A model generated the notes under the pieces. It was given only the letters and a program-made list of their open reading frames with translations. It was not told where the DNA came from and did no database searches. The position numbers and the translations under genes were made by a program. 64,000 nucleotides of DNA from Paractinoplanes bogorensis (GTDB taxonomy: Bacteria; Actinomycetota; Actinomycetes; Mycobacteriales; Micromonosporaceae). Shown here piece by piece: positions 7,029 to 15,908 of the stretch (its first letter is position 1; the number at the start of each line of letters is the position of its first letter). Where the stretch lies: the NCBI RefSeq assembly GCF_018829635.1, contig NZ_JAHKKG010000023.1:18688-82687 (forward strand), read 5' to 3'.

Positions 7029-7940
7029 ATGCGCAAAACAGGAGCCGTTGTCGTCTCCGCTGTCCTCGCGGCCACCCTGGCCGCTTCGCCCGCCGCGGCC
7101 GGTGACCACGGCCCACGCGACGTCCACCCGTCCCTGCGGCCGCACCTGGTCGCCTTCTACGACTTCGACCATCCGATGCCGGGCGACGCCGCGCTCGAGC
7201 AGGACCAGGGCCGCTCCAGCACCGAGATCGAACTGGTCAACGGCGGCGCGGCCATGCGGGTCGCCGACCGTGCCTATCCCGGGGGCGGGCGCGTTCTGCA
7301 GACCCGGCAGGTCAACCCGGGTGTCACCGGCAATGACGACTGGAAGGCCGGCACCTGGTCGTCCAGTGGTGTCCGTACGTTGCGCGCTTTCAATGCGGTC
7401 GAGGGCTCCACGGTCATGGGCTGGTTCAAGCGCTCGATGGACGGCCCGGCCGCCGGCTACAACGCGATCGGACTGGCGGGCGTCCTGACGGGTGATTCCG
7501 ACGGTCACGGCGTACGGGCGCTGCTGGAACTGATCGATGTGAACGGTGAACTGAAGCTGGTCGCGCTCGGCCGGCGGATCGACGGCGGGAACTCGCAGAC
7601 GTTCGCGGCGAACGAGGACTGGCGGACGCTGCTACCCAAGGACAAGTGGGTGCATCTGGCCGCCACGTTCAACTTCACGAACGGCACGATGGCGCTCTAC
7701 CGCAACGGTCAGGCCGTGCCGGGGTTCTACACCCGCGACGACGATCCCTGGCTGGTCGCCGGTCCCGGTCCGCACGTCACCACGGCGACCGACCCGCGCG
7801 GCATCAAGATCGGCGGGAGCTTCCCGCAGAACACGCTCGAACGTAATCCGTGCGACTGCCGGATGGACGCCCTGATGTTCCTCGATCGATCGCTGACGCC
7901 GCGTGACGTCGCGAACCAGTACCGCACGATGACCCGCTGA
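7029..7940 (+). CDS. Secreted LamG/concanavalin-like domain protein
   Basis: 303 residues starting at ATG 7029 with GAGAGGTG 6 bases upstream. Residues 1-25 are a Sec signal peptide (MRKTGAVVV...ASPAAA). The rest is one LamG-type jelly roll: LVAFYDFDHPMPGDAALEQDQG, VMGWFKRSMDGPAAGYNAIGL, the signature DKWVHLAATFNFTNGTMALYRNGQ, and MDALMFLDRSLTPRDVANQY. Such domains bind glycans or form parts of extracellular hydrolases; no catalytic residues are evident here, so a binding role is the safer call. It lies 21 bp upstream of a sugar-dehydrogenase-like gene and is probably cotranscribed with it. Confidence 0.8.
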   Translation: MRKTGAVVVSAVLAATLAASPAAAGDHGPRDVHPSLRPHLVAFYDFDHPMPGDAALEQDQGRSSTEIELVNGGAAMRVADRAYPGGGRVLQTRQVNPGVTGNDDWKAGTWSSSGVRTLRAFNAVEGSTVMGWFKRSMDGPAAGYNAIGLAGVLTGDSDGHGVRALLELIDVNGELKLVALGRRIDGGNSQTFAANEDWRTLLPKDKWVHLAATFNFTNGTMALYRNGQAVPGFYTRDDDPWLVAGPGPHVTTATDPRGIKIGGSFPQNTLERNPCDCRMDALMFLDRSLTPRDVANQYRTMTR

Positions 7941-7961
7941 CCGTCCTGCCGAGGAGTAACC

Positions 7962-10025
7962 ATGCGCAGATTGGCCATCGTCGCCGCCGGCGCGATGCTT
8001 CTGTCCACATTGGTGGGCGCGCCCGCCCGTGCGGCCGAGCCCGCCATCTACGACCCGATCCCGACCGAGCCCGTCACCTCGAAGCTCGGGCTGGTCCTGA
8101 CCGAATACGCCCAGTTCCCCAAGTCCGAGACCAACCCACCGCTGGTCGACCAGCGGCTCAACCGGGTGGCCCGGATCAACACCATCATGGAACTGCCCGA
8201 CGGCTCCGGCCGGCGCGCGGTGCCCGATCTCAACGGCAACCTGTACGTCGTGAAGAACGGTGTCCCGAGCGTCTACCTCGACGTCGCCGCCACCTTCGCC
8301 CCGCAGTTCTTCTCGGGCCGCGGGCTCGGGCAGGGCTTCGGCTACGTGGCGTTCCACCCGGACTTCCGGCGCAACGGCCTGTTCTACACGATTCACACCG
8401 AGCAGGCGTCGGCGACCACGGCGGTGCCCGATTATGTTCAGTCCGGCGTGATCTACCACGGCGTGATCAACGAGTGGAAGGCCACGAATCCGGCCGCCGA
8501 CACGTTCGCCGGCACGCACCGGGAGTTGCTGCGGATCGGCTTCGGCGGCCAGGTGCACGGCATTCAGGAGATCAACTTCAACCCGACCGCGCGGCGCGGC
8601 TCGCCCGACTACGGCAAGCTCTACCTAGCTGTGGGCGACGGCGGTCTCGGCGTGAACAACACCGACCCGCAGAACCTCGCCATCCCGCACGGCAAACTGC
8701 TGCGCATCGACCCGGCCGGTACGAACTCGCCCAACGGCAAGTACGGCATCCCGCGCGACAATCCGTTCGCCGATCAGACGGACAAGGCCGGCGAGATTTT
8801 CTCGTACGGATACCGGGATCCGCACCGATTCAGCTGGGATCGGGCCACCGGCAAGCTCTACCTGGGCCACATCGGCGAGCATGCCATCGAAGCCATTTAC
8901 GAGGTGAAAGCCGGCGACAACATGGGTTGGAGCGAGCGCGAGGGAGCGTTCGTCTTCGACAACACCTCGGCCAACCCGTGCGACCGGCTGTTCCCGCTGC
9001 CCGCCGGCGACAGCGGCTACACGTATCCGGTGGCCGCCTATGACCACAACCCGGCGGCGAACTGGAACTGCACGTCCGACGTCGGCGTGGCCGTCGCGGG
9101 TGGATTCGTCTATCGCGGCAAGGACGTTCCGGCGCTGCGCGGCAAATACGTCTTCGGCGACCTGGTCGACGGCCGCATCCTCTACACCGAGGCGTCCGAG
9201 ATGCGCCGCGGCCGGGCCCCCGCCACGATTCACCGGCTCAACCTGTTCAATTCCGCCGGTACGCCCGTACGGATGCAGGATTTGTCCGCGCCGGGCGCGC
9301 CGGGCGATCCGAACCGCGTCGACCTGCGCTTCGGCACCGACGCCCAGGGCGAGCTCTACATTCTGGCCAAGGCCAATGGCAAGATCTGGAAGGTGACCGG
9401 AACCCGAGTCTTTGCCGCGGCCTCGGCCGGGCCTTCCCGGATCGCTCCGGCGCCCCGCGCTTCGAACTGGGCGCCCGTCACGCCGTCGAAGTGGCAGTTC
9501 ACGAACGGGCAGGTCATCCTGGCCGAAGCCGGCAGCGAACGGCCCGGTCCGCGCCGGCCCTTCGAATACGCCGTGCTGAGCGCCGGGCCGGTGTGGGGCG
9601 CGGTCGACATCCGGGCCCAGGTGCGCCTCGACGAACCGGTCACGCTCACCAACCGCGACGTCATCATCGTCTTCGGCTATCAATCGGACACGCAGTTCTA
9701 CTATGCGCATTTCTCGACGGACAACACGATCCTGCCGCACAACGGCATCTTCAAAGTCAACAATGCCGACCGGGAGCGGATCGACTATCAGTGGAACGGT
9801 CGCTCGCGCGGCGCGAACCCGGCCATCGTCGACGAGCGGTTTCATTCCGTACGGGTAAAGCATCTTCCCGCCACTGGTGAAATCGCGGTCTATGTGGACG
9901 GGCGGTCGGATCCGCTGATGACGGCGCGCGACACGACGTTCACGTCCGGGCGGGTCGGGTTCGGCTCGTTCGACAATCGGGGCCGGCTGCGCGACCTGAC
10001 CGTCACGGGGACGCCCGCTTCATGA
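7962..10025 (+). CDS. Secreted glucose/sorbosone dehydrogenase-like (PQQ-type) beta-propeller with C-terminal jelly roll
   Basis: 687 residues; signal peptide ends near residue 27 (APARAAEP). Residues ~35-470 match the GSDH/SGDH propeller: VYLDVAATFAPQFFSGRGLGQGFGYVAFHPDF, FGGQVHGIQEINFNP, GKLYLAVGDGG, HGKLLRIDPAGTNSPNGKYGIPRDNPF, EIFSYGYRDPHRFSWD, and a terminal KIWKVTG strand. In this family HG and GYRNPxR-type motifs contact PQQ and calcium; here the latter reads GYRDPHR. Residues ~490-687 resemble a 3-keto-disaccharide-hydrolase/LamG-like jelly roll (FEYAVLSAGPVWGAVDI..., DGRSDPLMTARDTTFTSGRVGFGSFDN). Expected to oxidise or bind extracellular sugars. ATG has GAGGAG upstream. Confidence 0.8.
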   Translation: MRRLAIVAAGAMLLSTLVGAPARAAEPAIYDPIPTEPVTSKLGLVLTEYAQFPKSETNPPLVDQRLNRVARINTIMELPDGSGRRAVPDLNGNLYVVKNGVPSVYLDVAATFAPQFFSGRGLGQGFGYVAFHPDFRRNGLFYTIHTEQASATTAVPDYVQSGVIYHGVINEWKATNPAADTFAGTHRELLRIGFGGQVHGIQEINFNPTARRGSPDYGKLYLAVGDGGLGVNNTDPQNLAIPHGKLLRIDPAGTNSPNGKYGIPRDNPFADQTDKAGEIFSYGYRDPHRFSWDRATGKLYLGHIGEHAIEAIYEVKAGDNMGWSEREGAFVFDNTSANPCDRLFPLPAGDSGYTYPVAAYDHNPAANWNCTSDVGVAVAGGFVYRGKDVPALRGKYVFGDLVDGRILYTEASEMRRGRAPATIHRLNLFNSAGTPVRMQDLSAPGAPGDPNRVDLRFGTDAQGELYILAKANGKIWKVTGTRVFAAASAGPSRIAPAPRASNWAPVTPSKWQFTNGQVILAEAGSERPGPRRPFEYAVLSAGPVWGAVDIRAQVRLDEPVTLTNRDVIIVFGYQSDTQFYYAHFSTDNTILPHNGIFKVNNADRERIDYQWNGRSRGANPAIVDERFHSVRVKHLPATGEIAVYVDGRSDPLMTARDTTFTSGRVGFGSFDNRGRLRDLTVTGTPAS

Positions 10026-10200
10026 CGGAAACCCGTGTCTCCTGCTCGTCGCTACTGCGGTGTCGATGATGCCTCTGAAGCGACGAAGCTTCCTTCGGCG
10101 GTCGTGCTGATGGGCGTGAAGGAGGTCCCGGCCCGCTTCCTCTCGTGTCGGCGGCTGCTTGTGCGATCTGTTTCGCCAGGCTGCTGGTCGCGCTGACGAC

Positions 10201-10231
10201 GGGCCGGTCACCCTTGGTGGGGTTCCGGCCC
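10201..10231 (-). terminator. Hairpin downstream of the Pro/Glu/Ala-rich protein gene
   Basis: GGGCCGG (10201-10207) pairs with CCGGCCC (10225-10231), with an inner CACC/GGTG pairing. It lies 24 bases after the stop of the minus-strand gene. No U-tract, as usual in actinomycetes. Confidence 0.5.
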
Positions 10232-10254
10232 GTTCGCGTACGGCTGTGTGGTGG

Positions 10255-11127
10255 TCAGGGATTGACCCCTTCCTCCGGGGAGCCGGCCGAACCGTTCAGG
10301 GTGCTGTCGGTGCCGGTCGTGTCGATGCCGTTGGTCTCGTCGGCCAGGGACGGCTCGGTGGCGGCGGGCTCAGCTGTGGGCTCGGTGGCAGCGGGCTCTG
10401 TGGCCGGCTCGGCGGCGGGCTCAGTGGTGGCGGGCTCGGCGGTCGGCTCTACAGCGGGCTCGCTGGTCGGCTCGGCGGCGGGCTCAGCCGCGGGCTCGCT
10501 GGTCGGCTCGGCGGCGGGCTCAGCCGCGGGCTCGCTGGTCGGCTCGGCGGCGGGCTCATCCGCGGGCTCGCTGGTCGGCTCGGCGGCGGGCTCAGCCGCG
10601 GGCTCGCCGGTAGTGGGCTCGCTGGCTGTGGGCTCGGCGGCCGGCTCACTCGGCGGCGGAATCGTGGGCTCCGGGCTGGCGGTCGGGGTCGGCTCCGGGT
10701 TGGCGGTGACGGTCGGCTCCGGGCCGGGGTTGCCCGCCGGGCGTGGGGCGGGCTCGGGTTCCGTGCTCGGCGGCGGGCCGGCCGGGCCGGGTTCGCCCAC
10801 CGGGCCGGGCTCGCCGACCGGGCCTCCGGGCGGGGGCGGCGGTCCGGCCGGGCCTCCCTGGGGGCCACCCTGCGGCTCGCCAGGCCATCCGGCCGGCGCC
10901 GCGGGCCAGGCCGGCATCTTCGAGATGTCGCCCATGATGATCACGATGATGTTCGGGTGTCCGGGCGGGCCGGGCAGGACCGCCGGACCGCCGTAGGGGC
11001 CGGCCGGGGCGGGTCCGCCCATCGGTCCGGGCGGCGGCGGCTCGGCGGCGAACGCGGTCGTCGTGGGGCCCATCGCGAGGACGGCGCCGGCCAGCAGGCA
11101 GGCGCCGGCGAACAGTTTCTTACGCAT
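10255..11127 (-). CDS. Exported Pro/Glu/Ala-rich low-complexity protein
   Basis: 290 residues; GGGAGG precedes the ATG. Residues 1-28 are a signal peptide (MRKKLFAGACLLAGAVLA...AFAAEP). The mature protein has a Pro/Gly-rich part (res ~29-135) with one short less-biased island, NIIVIIMGDISKMPAWPAAP, followed by ~120 residues of TSEPAAEPAAEP-type repeats and an acidic tail. No LPXTG or membrane anchor is visible. Similar extended acidic Pro-rich proteins act as wall spacers, but no function can be assigned. No enzymatic domain seen. Confidence 0.75.
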   Translation of the reverse strand: MRKKLFAGACLLAGAVLAMGPTTTAFAAEPPPPGPMGGPAPAGPYGGPAVLPGPPGHPNIIVIIMGDISKMPAWPAAPAGWPGEPQGGPQGGPAGPPPPPGGPVGEPGPVGEPGPAGPPPSTEPEPAPRPAGNPGPEPTVTANPEPTPTASPEPTIPPPSEPAAEPTASEPTTGEPAAEPAAEPTSEPADEPAAEPTSEPAAEPAAEPTSEPAAEPAAEPTSEPAVEPTAEPATTEPAAEPATEPAATEPTAEPAATEPSLADETNGIDTTGTDSTLNGSAGSPEEGVNP

Positions 11128-11476
11128 CGGATTTTCCTCCCGGAACTACGTCAGGTCCCGCACAGCGAAGCACGGCCGACGGCCCGTCACAGGCAATTCC
11201 GGCGAGAACGAAAACGAGGTTCCGGAGACCGGAAAGCACCCCGGTTAACAAGGGTCACCGGGGGGAATACAGGTAACACGGTGCGGTTTACTCCGGCGCC
11301 GTAAAAGGGAATGGAATGCCCGATCGTGACCGGCCGAATGCCGACGCGCTGTTTCGGTGAACAACGCCCGGTGTTTCCCGTTTCGCCCTCGGGGTATCGC
11401 TGCCGGACGGTACAGATGCACCGGCCGGTTCGGTGGTGGTGCGCGGCCGTTCCGCGCTGCGGGGAAGAAGGTCGAC
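11128..11476. other. Divergent intergenic region
   Basis: 349 bp between the exported Pro-rich protein gene (minus) and the AI-2E permease gene (plus); must hold both promoters. Visible structure: inverted repeat CCCCGGT (11239-11245) / ACCGGGG (11257-11263). No gene or RNA element recognised. Confidence 0.5.
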
Positions 11477-12784
11477 ATGGCCTGGGTGGACGAGGTACGC
11501 GCGCGGGCGCAGGCCCGGCTCGAGCAGGCGCGGCAGGGGACCGGGGCGCCGCCGTTCCGGGAAGATCCGGCGACCCCGGTGGTGATGGTCGACGCCTCGC
11601 CGCGCGACGAGGACGGCATTCCCCGGCCGGTGCGGATCGCCGGTGCGTGGGCCTGGCGCATCGTGCTGTTCTTCGCCGTCGGCTGGCTGCTGCTGCAGGT
11701 CGTCTCCCAGCTCAGCGTGGTAGTGATCCCGGTGCTGGTGGCGGTACTGCTGGCGGCCATGTTCCAGCCGGTCGCGGCCTGGCTGCGCAACCGGGGGATG
11801 GGCCGGTCGCCGGCTGCCGCGCTGGTGCTGGTGACCGCGCTGATCGTGGTGTTCGGCGGTCTCGGCCTGATCATCAACACGTTCGTCTCGCAGATCGACA
11901 CGCTGGGTTCCCAGGTCGGCGACGGTGTGCGCCAGGTGCAGGAGTGGCTCGCCCAGGGCCCGCTGCACGTCACCCAGCAGCAGATCGACGACGCGATCAC
12001 CCAGGTGCAGAACTCGATCACCTCGAACCGGGGCGCGCTCACCTCGGGTGCGCTGACCACCGCGACGACTGTGGGCGAGATCGGCACCGGCTTCTTCCTG
12101 ACGCTCTTCACGTTGTTCTTCTTCCTGCGCGACGGCGACCAGATCTGGCGGTTCCTGTGCCGGTTGCTGCCCGGCGCGGCCCGCACGCCGACCGCCCGCG
12201 CCGGTCACTACGCCTGGCACACGCTCGTCTCGTACGTCCACGCCACGGTCCTGGTCGCCTTCGTGGACGCGATCGGCATCGGCATCGGGCTGTTCGTGTT
12301 GCGCGTTCCGCTCGCCCTGCCGCTGGCCGCGCTGGTCTTCCTGGGCGCGTTCATCCCGGTGATCGGTGCGACGGTCAGCGGCGCCGTGGCCGTGCTCGTC
12401 GCGATCGTGACGGTGGGCCCGGTGAAGGCGTTGATCCTGCTCGGTGTCGTCATCGCCGTGCAGCAGCTCGAGGGGCACGTGTTGCAGCCGCTCATCATGG
12501 GCCGGGCGGTCGCACTTCACCCGCTGGCCGTGATCCTGTCGATCGCCGCCGGCGTGGTCCTGGCCGGCATCGTGGGCGGCCTGATCGCCGTGCCGCTGCT
12601 GGCGGTCCTCAACACGGCCGTGCGCTACCTGGTCGCGCATCCGAGCGGCGATCCGACACCCGACCGCGAGCCGCCGGGCACAAAACCGGTCGACGACGAC
12701 GAGCCCGAGGTGCCGAACGACGTCCCGCCGGCCCGCTCCTCGCTCGGCGACGACCAGGCCGACCCCGGTCCCGCCCCCGCGTAA
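11477..12784 (+). CDS. AI-2E family transporter (PF01594-type membrane protein)
   Basis: 435 residues from ATG 11477 (AAGAAGG upstream; earlier in-frame starts lack one). About eight membrane segments: WRIVLFFAVGWLLLQVV, VVVIPVLVAVLLAAMFQPVAAWL, AALVLVTALIVVFGGLGLII, the amphipathic loop 150-190, GFFLTLFTLFFFLRDG (the family's FFxxRDG motif), VAFVDAIGIGIGLFVL, FLGAFIPVIGATVSGAVAVLVAI, and the conserved QQLEGHVLQPLIMGRAVALHPLAVILSI. Family members export AI-2, ions or other small solutes; substrate unknown. The acidic C-terminal tail ends ADPGPAPA, and those codons plus the stop are tandemly repeated downstream. Confidence 0.88.
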   Translation: MAWVDEVRARAQARLEQARQGTGAPPFREDPATPVVMVDASPRDEDGIPRPVRIAGAWAWRIVLFFAVGWLLLQVVSQLSVVVIPVLVAVLLAAMFQPVAAWLRNRGMGRSPAAALVLVTALIVVFGGLGLIINTFVSQIDTLGSQVGDGVRQVQEWLAQGPLHVTQQQIDDAITQVQNSITSNRGALTSGALTTATTVGEIGTGFFLTLFTLFFFLRDGDQIWRFLCRLLPGAARTPTARAGHYAWHTLVSYVHATVLVAFVDAIGIGIGLFVLRVPLALPLAALVFLGAFIPVIGATVSGAVAVLVAIVTVGPVKALILLGVVIAVQQLEGHVLQPLIMGRAVALHPLAVILSIAAGVVLAGIVGGLIAVPLLAVLNTAVRYLVAHPSGDPTPDREPPGTKPVDDDEPEVPNDVPPARSSLGDDQADPGPAPA

Positions 12785-12870
12785 CGGCCGAGCCGCGGCC
12801 GACCCTGGTCCCGCCCCCGCGTAACGGTCGAGCCGCGGCCGACCCTGGACCGGCGCCCGCGTCACGGGCC
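12758..12870. repeat. 40-bp tandem repeat carrying the end of the AI-2E permease gene
   Basis: Copies begin at 12758, 12798 and 12838 (period 40, third copy shortened). Copy 1 is the last codons (Ala-Asp-Pro-Gly-Pro-Ala-Pro-Ala) and TAA of the gene; copy 2 repeats them including TAA, copy 3 has TCA in place of the stop. The array fills the spacer up to the SARP gene. Confidence 0.9.
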
Positions 12871-12881
12871 ACTATGGCGGA

Positions 12882-15710
12882 ATGCTGGAACTGCGGCTTC
12901 TCGGCGGCTTCGAGTTGCTCGCCGCGGGGACGCCGGTAACGCTCACGTCCGTACGCGCTCAGGCCGTGCTCGCATTCCTGGCGTTGCGCGGCGGGAACGC
13001 GTACGGGAGAAAGCAGTTGGCCTTTGCCCTCTGGCCCGACTCGGCCGAACACCAAGCGCGCACCAATCTGCGGCATGTATTGCACACTTTGCGCGCGGCC
13101 GTGCCCGGGATCGATGCGCATTTGCGCACCGACGCGCAGTCTGTGGCGCTCACGGACGTCCAAGTGGACATCGCCGGTCTGAGCGGAACGACCGTCGCGC
13201 AGTTGACCGCCGCGGCCGACAGCTATCGCGGTGATTTGCTGGAGGGCTGGTACGACGACTGGGTTCTGGCCGAGCGCGAACACTTTCGGCGCACGATATT
13301 GGACGTTCTTGTGCGTTTGGTGCCGATGCTCGAGCGGGACGGCGATCCGGCCGCCGCGATCCGTTACGCCGAACGGCATCGCGCGCTCGACCGTCTCGCC
13401 GAGGAGCCGTACCAGGCGCTGATCCACCTCTATGACCGGCTCGGCGATCGCGCGCGGGCCGTCCGGACCTATCACGAATGCGCGGCCACGCTGCGCGACG
13501 AGCTGGGCGTGTCCCCTTCGGAGAAGACCCTTTCCGCGTACGCCGCCCTGCTCCCCGCCGCGCCCGAAGTGCCGCGGGAGAGCGTGTTCGTCGGCCGGCG
13601 GGACGAGCGCCGCACCCTGATCGACCTGTGGAAACGCGACCCGGCCCACCTCGTGGTGATCGGCGGCGAACCGGGGATCGGCAAGTCCCGTCTGGCCGCC
13701 GAGTTCCGGCACTGGGCCGCCGGGCAGGGCGCGGTCACGGCGTCGGCGCGGTCCTATCCGGCCGAGGGTGAGCTCGCGTACGGGCCGATCGTCGCCTGGA
13801 TGCGCGAACTTGGCGTCGGCCGGCCCGATCCCGCCGCCTCGGACGACCGCCTGCGGCTCTTCGAGGCGATGGTGCACGCGTTGCGTCCCGGGCCCGGCGG
13901 TTCGTTGCTCGTGGCCGACGATCTGCACGCGGCCGACCCGGCGACGTGCCAGTTCCTTCATTTTCTCGTACGCGAATCGCCCGGCCCGCTCCTCGTCGTG
14001 GCCACGGCCCGGCTGGCCGAGATGGATCCCGGGCACCCGGCGCACGTCCTGCTCGACGGTTTACGGCTGCTGGGCCGGTGCACCACCGTGCCGCTGGCCC
14101 GGCTCGATCGGGCCGCGACGGCTGCGCTCGCCGAGCGTCTCGGGCACCGGCTGGTCGCCGCCGACGTCGAGCGGCTCTTCGCCGAGACGGAGGGGAACCC
14201 GCTGTTCGTCGTGGAGTCGCTCCGGGCCGGTTCGCTGGCGACTCCACGGGTGCAGGCCGTGCTCGAGGCCCGGTTGCGGCAGCTGTCCCCGGAAGCGCTC
14301 GAGCTGGCCGGCATCGCGGCCACGGCCGGTTCGTCCATCCCCGTCGGCGTGTTCCCGGGCGACGCCGCGGCTGGGTTGGACGAGTTGTGGCGGCGGCAGA
14401 TCCTGGTCACGGGCGCCGGCGACACGTACGACTTCAGCCACGACAAACTGCGCGAGACGGCGTACGGCATGCTCCCACCCGCCCGGCGGCGCCAAAATCA
14501 CGGGATGATCGCCCGGGCCCTGTCCGCAGCGGCCGGCATCCCGCCCGCGCTGGGCGTTAGCTCGTCCGCGACTCTGTCCGCTACGGACACCATCTCGTCC
14601 GTTTCGGGCGGCATCTTGTCCGCGAGATTGTCCGTGGCGGACGAGAACGCAGGTCGGATCGCGGTGCATCTGGTCGAGTCCGGGGCGCGCGCCGAGGCTG
14701 TCGGCTGGTTCGTGCGTGCGGCGCGCGTCGCGCAACGGGTCTATGCCGACGCCGAGGCCGCTGCACTCCTGCTTCGTGCGGCCGAGCTCGTCCGCGGCCA
14801 GGACCGTGAACTCGATGTGCTGACCTCGATCCCGGGGCCGCTCAGCTCGGCCGAGGGCTATGCCTCGCCGCGCCTTCGCGAGGTGCTCGACCGCGCACTC
14901 GCGTTGGCCGGTCCCGAACCGGCCGCGCCGCTGCTGCGGGCCCAGGCGATGGCTGTGCTGTCCCGCGGCGAGTTCCACGACGCCCTGCGCTTCGGTGCGG
15001 CCCTGCGAGAACGGGGTGAGCAGGTCGAGGGCCATTTCGTGCAGGGCGTCGGGGCCGCCTGGCGAGCCGACCACGAGACGGCACGTGAGCACCTGGCCGC
15101 CGCGATCGCTCACTATCGTCCGGAAGACCGTGGCCAGCACCTGCTCGTGTTCGGGCAGGACCCGCTGGCGCTGTGCCATGTGCGCCTGGCCCACGTGCAC
15201 ATCCGGCTGGGCCGCGCCGAGGCGATGCGGCCGAGCCACGGTGACGGATCGGCGCGCGACAGCGGCCGTTCGCTGGACCGCGACGATGAGGCGCGGCGGC
15301 TGCGTGACCGCGGTGTCGGGCTGGCCCGTAGCGGCGGGCATCCGTTCACCCTGGGCGGCACGCTGTTGTTCGCCGCCGTGTGCGACCTCGACCTCGGTGA
15401 CTGGGACGCGTTGCGGGACCGCGCCGCCGAGCTGAACGGGCTTCGCGACAAGGCTGCTCCCATCCGGCTCTTCAGCGAGGCGCTGAACGGGCTGCTGGAC
15501 GGGAACGCCCTGGCCCGCATCGACACCACCCTGGACGACCCTGGCCGGTTCACCGCGCCCGGCGTGCCGGCCATGCTGCTGCGCCTCCGGCTGGAAGCGG
15601 CGCGATCACAAGGCCTGGCGGACGAGGAGCGCGCGACGGCCCGGCGGCTGCTGGCCGACGGCGTACGGGTGTGGGATCCGGAGGCCCGGGCCGCGCTGTC
15701 GCTCGACTGA
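12882..15710 (+). CDS. SARP-type regulator with AAA ATPase domain (AfsR/BTAD-like)
   Basis: 942 residues. Residues ~1-95 form an OmpR-like winged helix (MLELRLLGGFELLAAG, VRAQAVLAFLALRGGNAYGRKQLAFALWPDSAEHQARTNL split), ~95-230 the bacterial transcriptional activation domain (YRGDLLEGWYDDWVLAER, YEEPYQALIHLYDRLGDRARAVRTYHECA-type helices). Residues ~240-540 are an AAA/NB-ARC-like ATPase: Walker A GGEPGIGKSRL (~262-272) and Walker B SLLVADDLHAADP (~340). The rest is TPR-like helical repeat. A Ser/Thr-rich stretch at residues ~552-583 is encoded by degenerate TCGTCCGCGA repeats and looks like an insertion. SARPs usually activate secondary-metabolite genes; no biosynthetic cluster is adjacent, so the target is unknown. 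Weak ribosome site. Confidence 0.88.
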   Translation: MLELRLLGGFELLAAGTPVTLTSVRAQAVLAFLALRGGNAYGRKQLAFALWPDSAEHQARTNLRHVLHTLRAAVPGIDAHLRTDAQSVALTDVQVDIAGLSGTTVAQLTAAADSYRGDLLEGWYDDWVLAEREHFRRTILDVLVRLVPMLERDGDPAAAIRYAERHRALDRLAEEPYQALIHLYDRLGDRARAVRTYHECAATLRDELGVSPSEKTLSAYAALLPAAPEVPRESVFVGRRDERRTLIDLWKRDPAHLVVIGGEPGIGKSRLAAEFRHWAAGQGAVTASARSYPAEGELAYGPIVAWMRELGVGRPDPAASDDRLRLFEAMVHALRPGPGGSLLVADDLHAADPATCQFLHFLVRESPGPLLVVATARLAEMDPGHPAHVLLDGLRLLGRCTTVPLARLDRAATAALAERLGHRLVAADVERLFAETEGNPLFVVESLRAGSLATPRVQAVLEARLRQLSPEALELAGIAATAGSSIPVGVFPGDAAAGLDELWRRQILVTGAGDTYDFSHDKLRETAYGMLPPARRRQNHGMIARALSAAAGIPPALGVSSSATLSATDTISSVSGGILSARLSVADENAGRIAVHLVESGARAEAVGWFVRAARVAQRVYADAEAAALLLRAAELVRGQDRELDVLTSIPGPLSSAEGYASPRLREVLDRALALAGPEPAAPLLRAQAMAVLSRGEFHDALRFGAALRERGEQVEGHFVQGVGAAWRADHETAREHLAAAIAHYRPEDRGQHLLVFGQDPLALCHVRLAHVHIRLGRAEAMRPSHGDGSARDSGRSLDRDDEARRLRDRGVGLARSGGHPFTLGGTLLFAAVCDLDLGDWDALRDRAAELNGLRDKAAPIRLFSEALNGLLDGNALARIDTTLDDPGRFTAPGVPAMLLRLRLEAARSQGLADEERATARRLLADGVRVWDPEARAALSLD

Positions 15711-15908
15711 CGAAAGAGGTGCGGTGGGGGTACGGGGCGGCGCTCGCGATGTACTGACGGCGCGACGGTGTTCGGAAGCCTGCGTCGTGTTTGAGACGGC
15801 TGACGGCGCTCGTTGTCGATGCAGCCCGACGCCATCAAAGCGCTGCCCGCGAGCGCCGCGACGTTCGTGGAACGCTTGTGGAACGGGTGGCGGTGCACGC
15901 TGCCCGCC

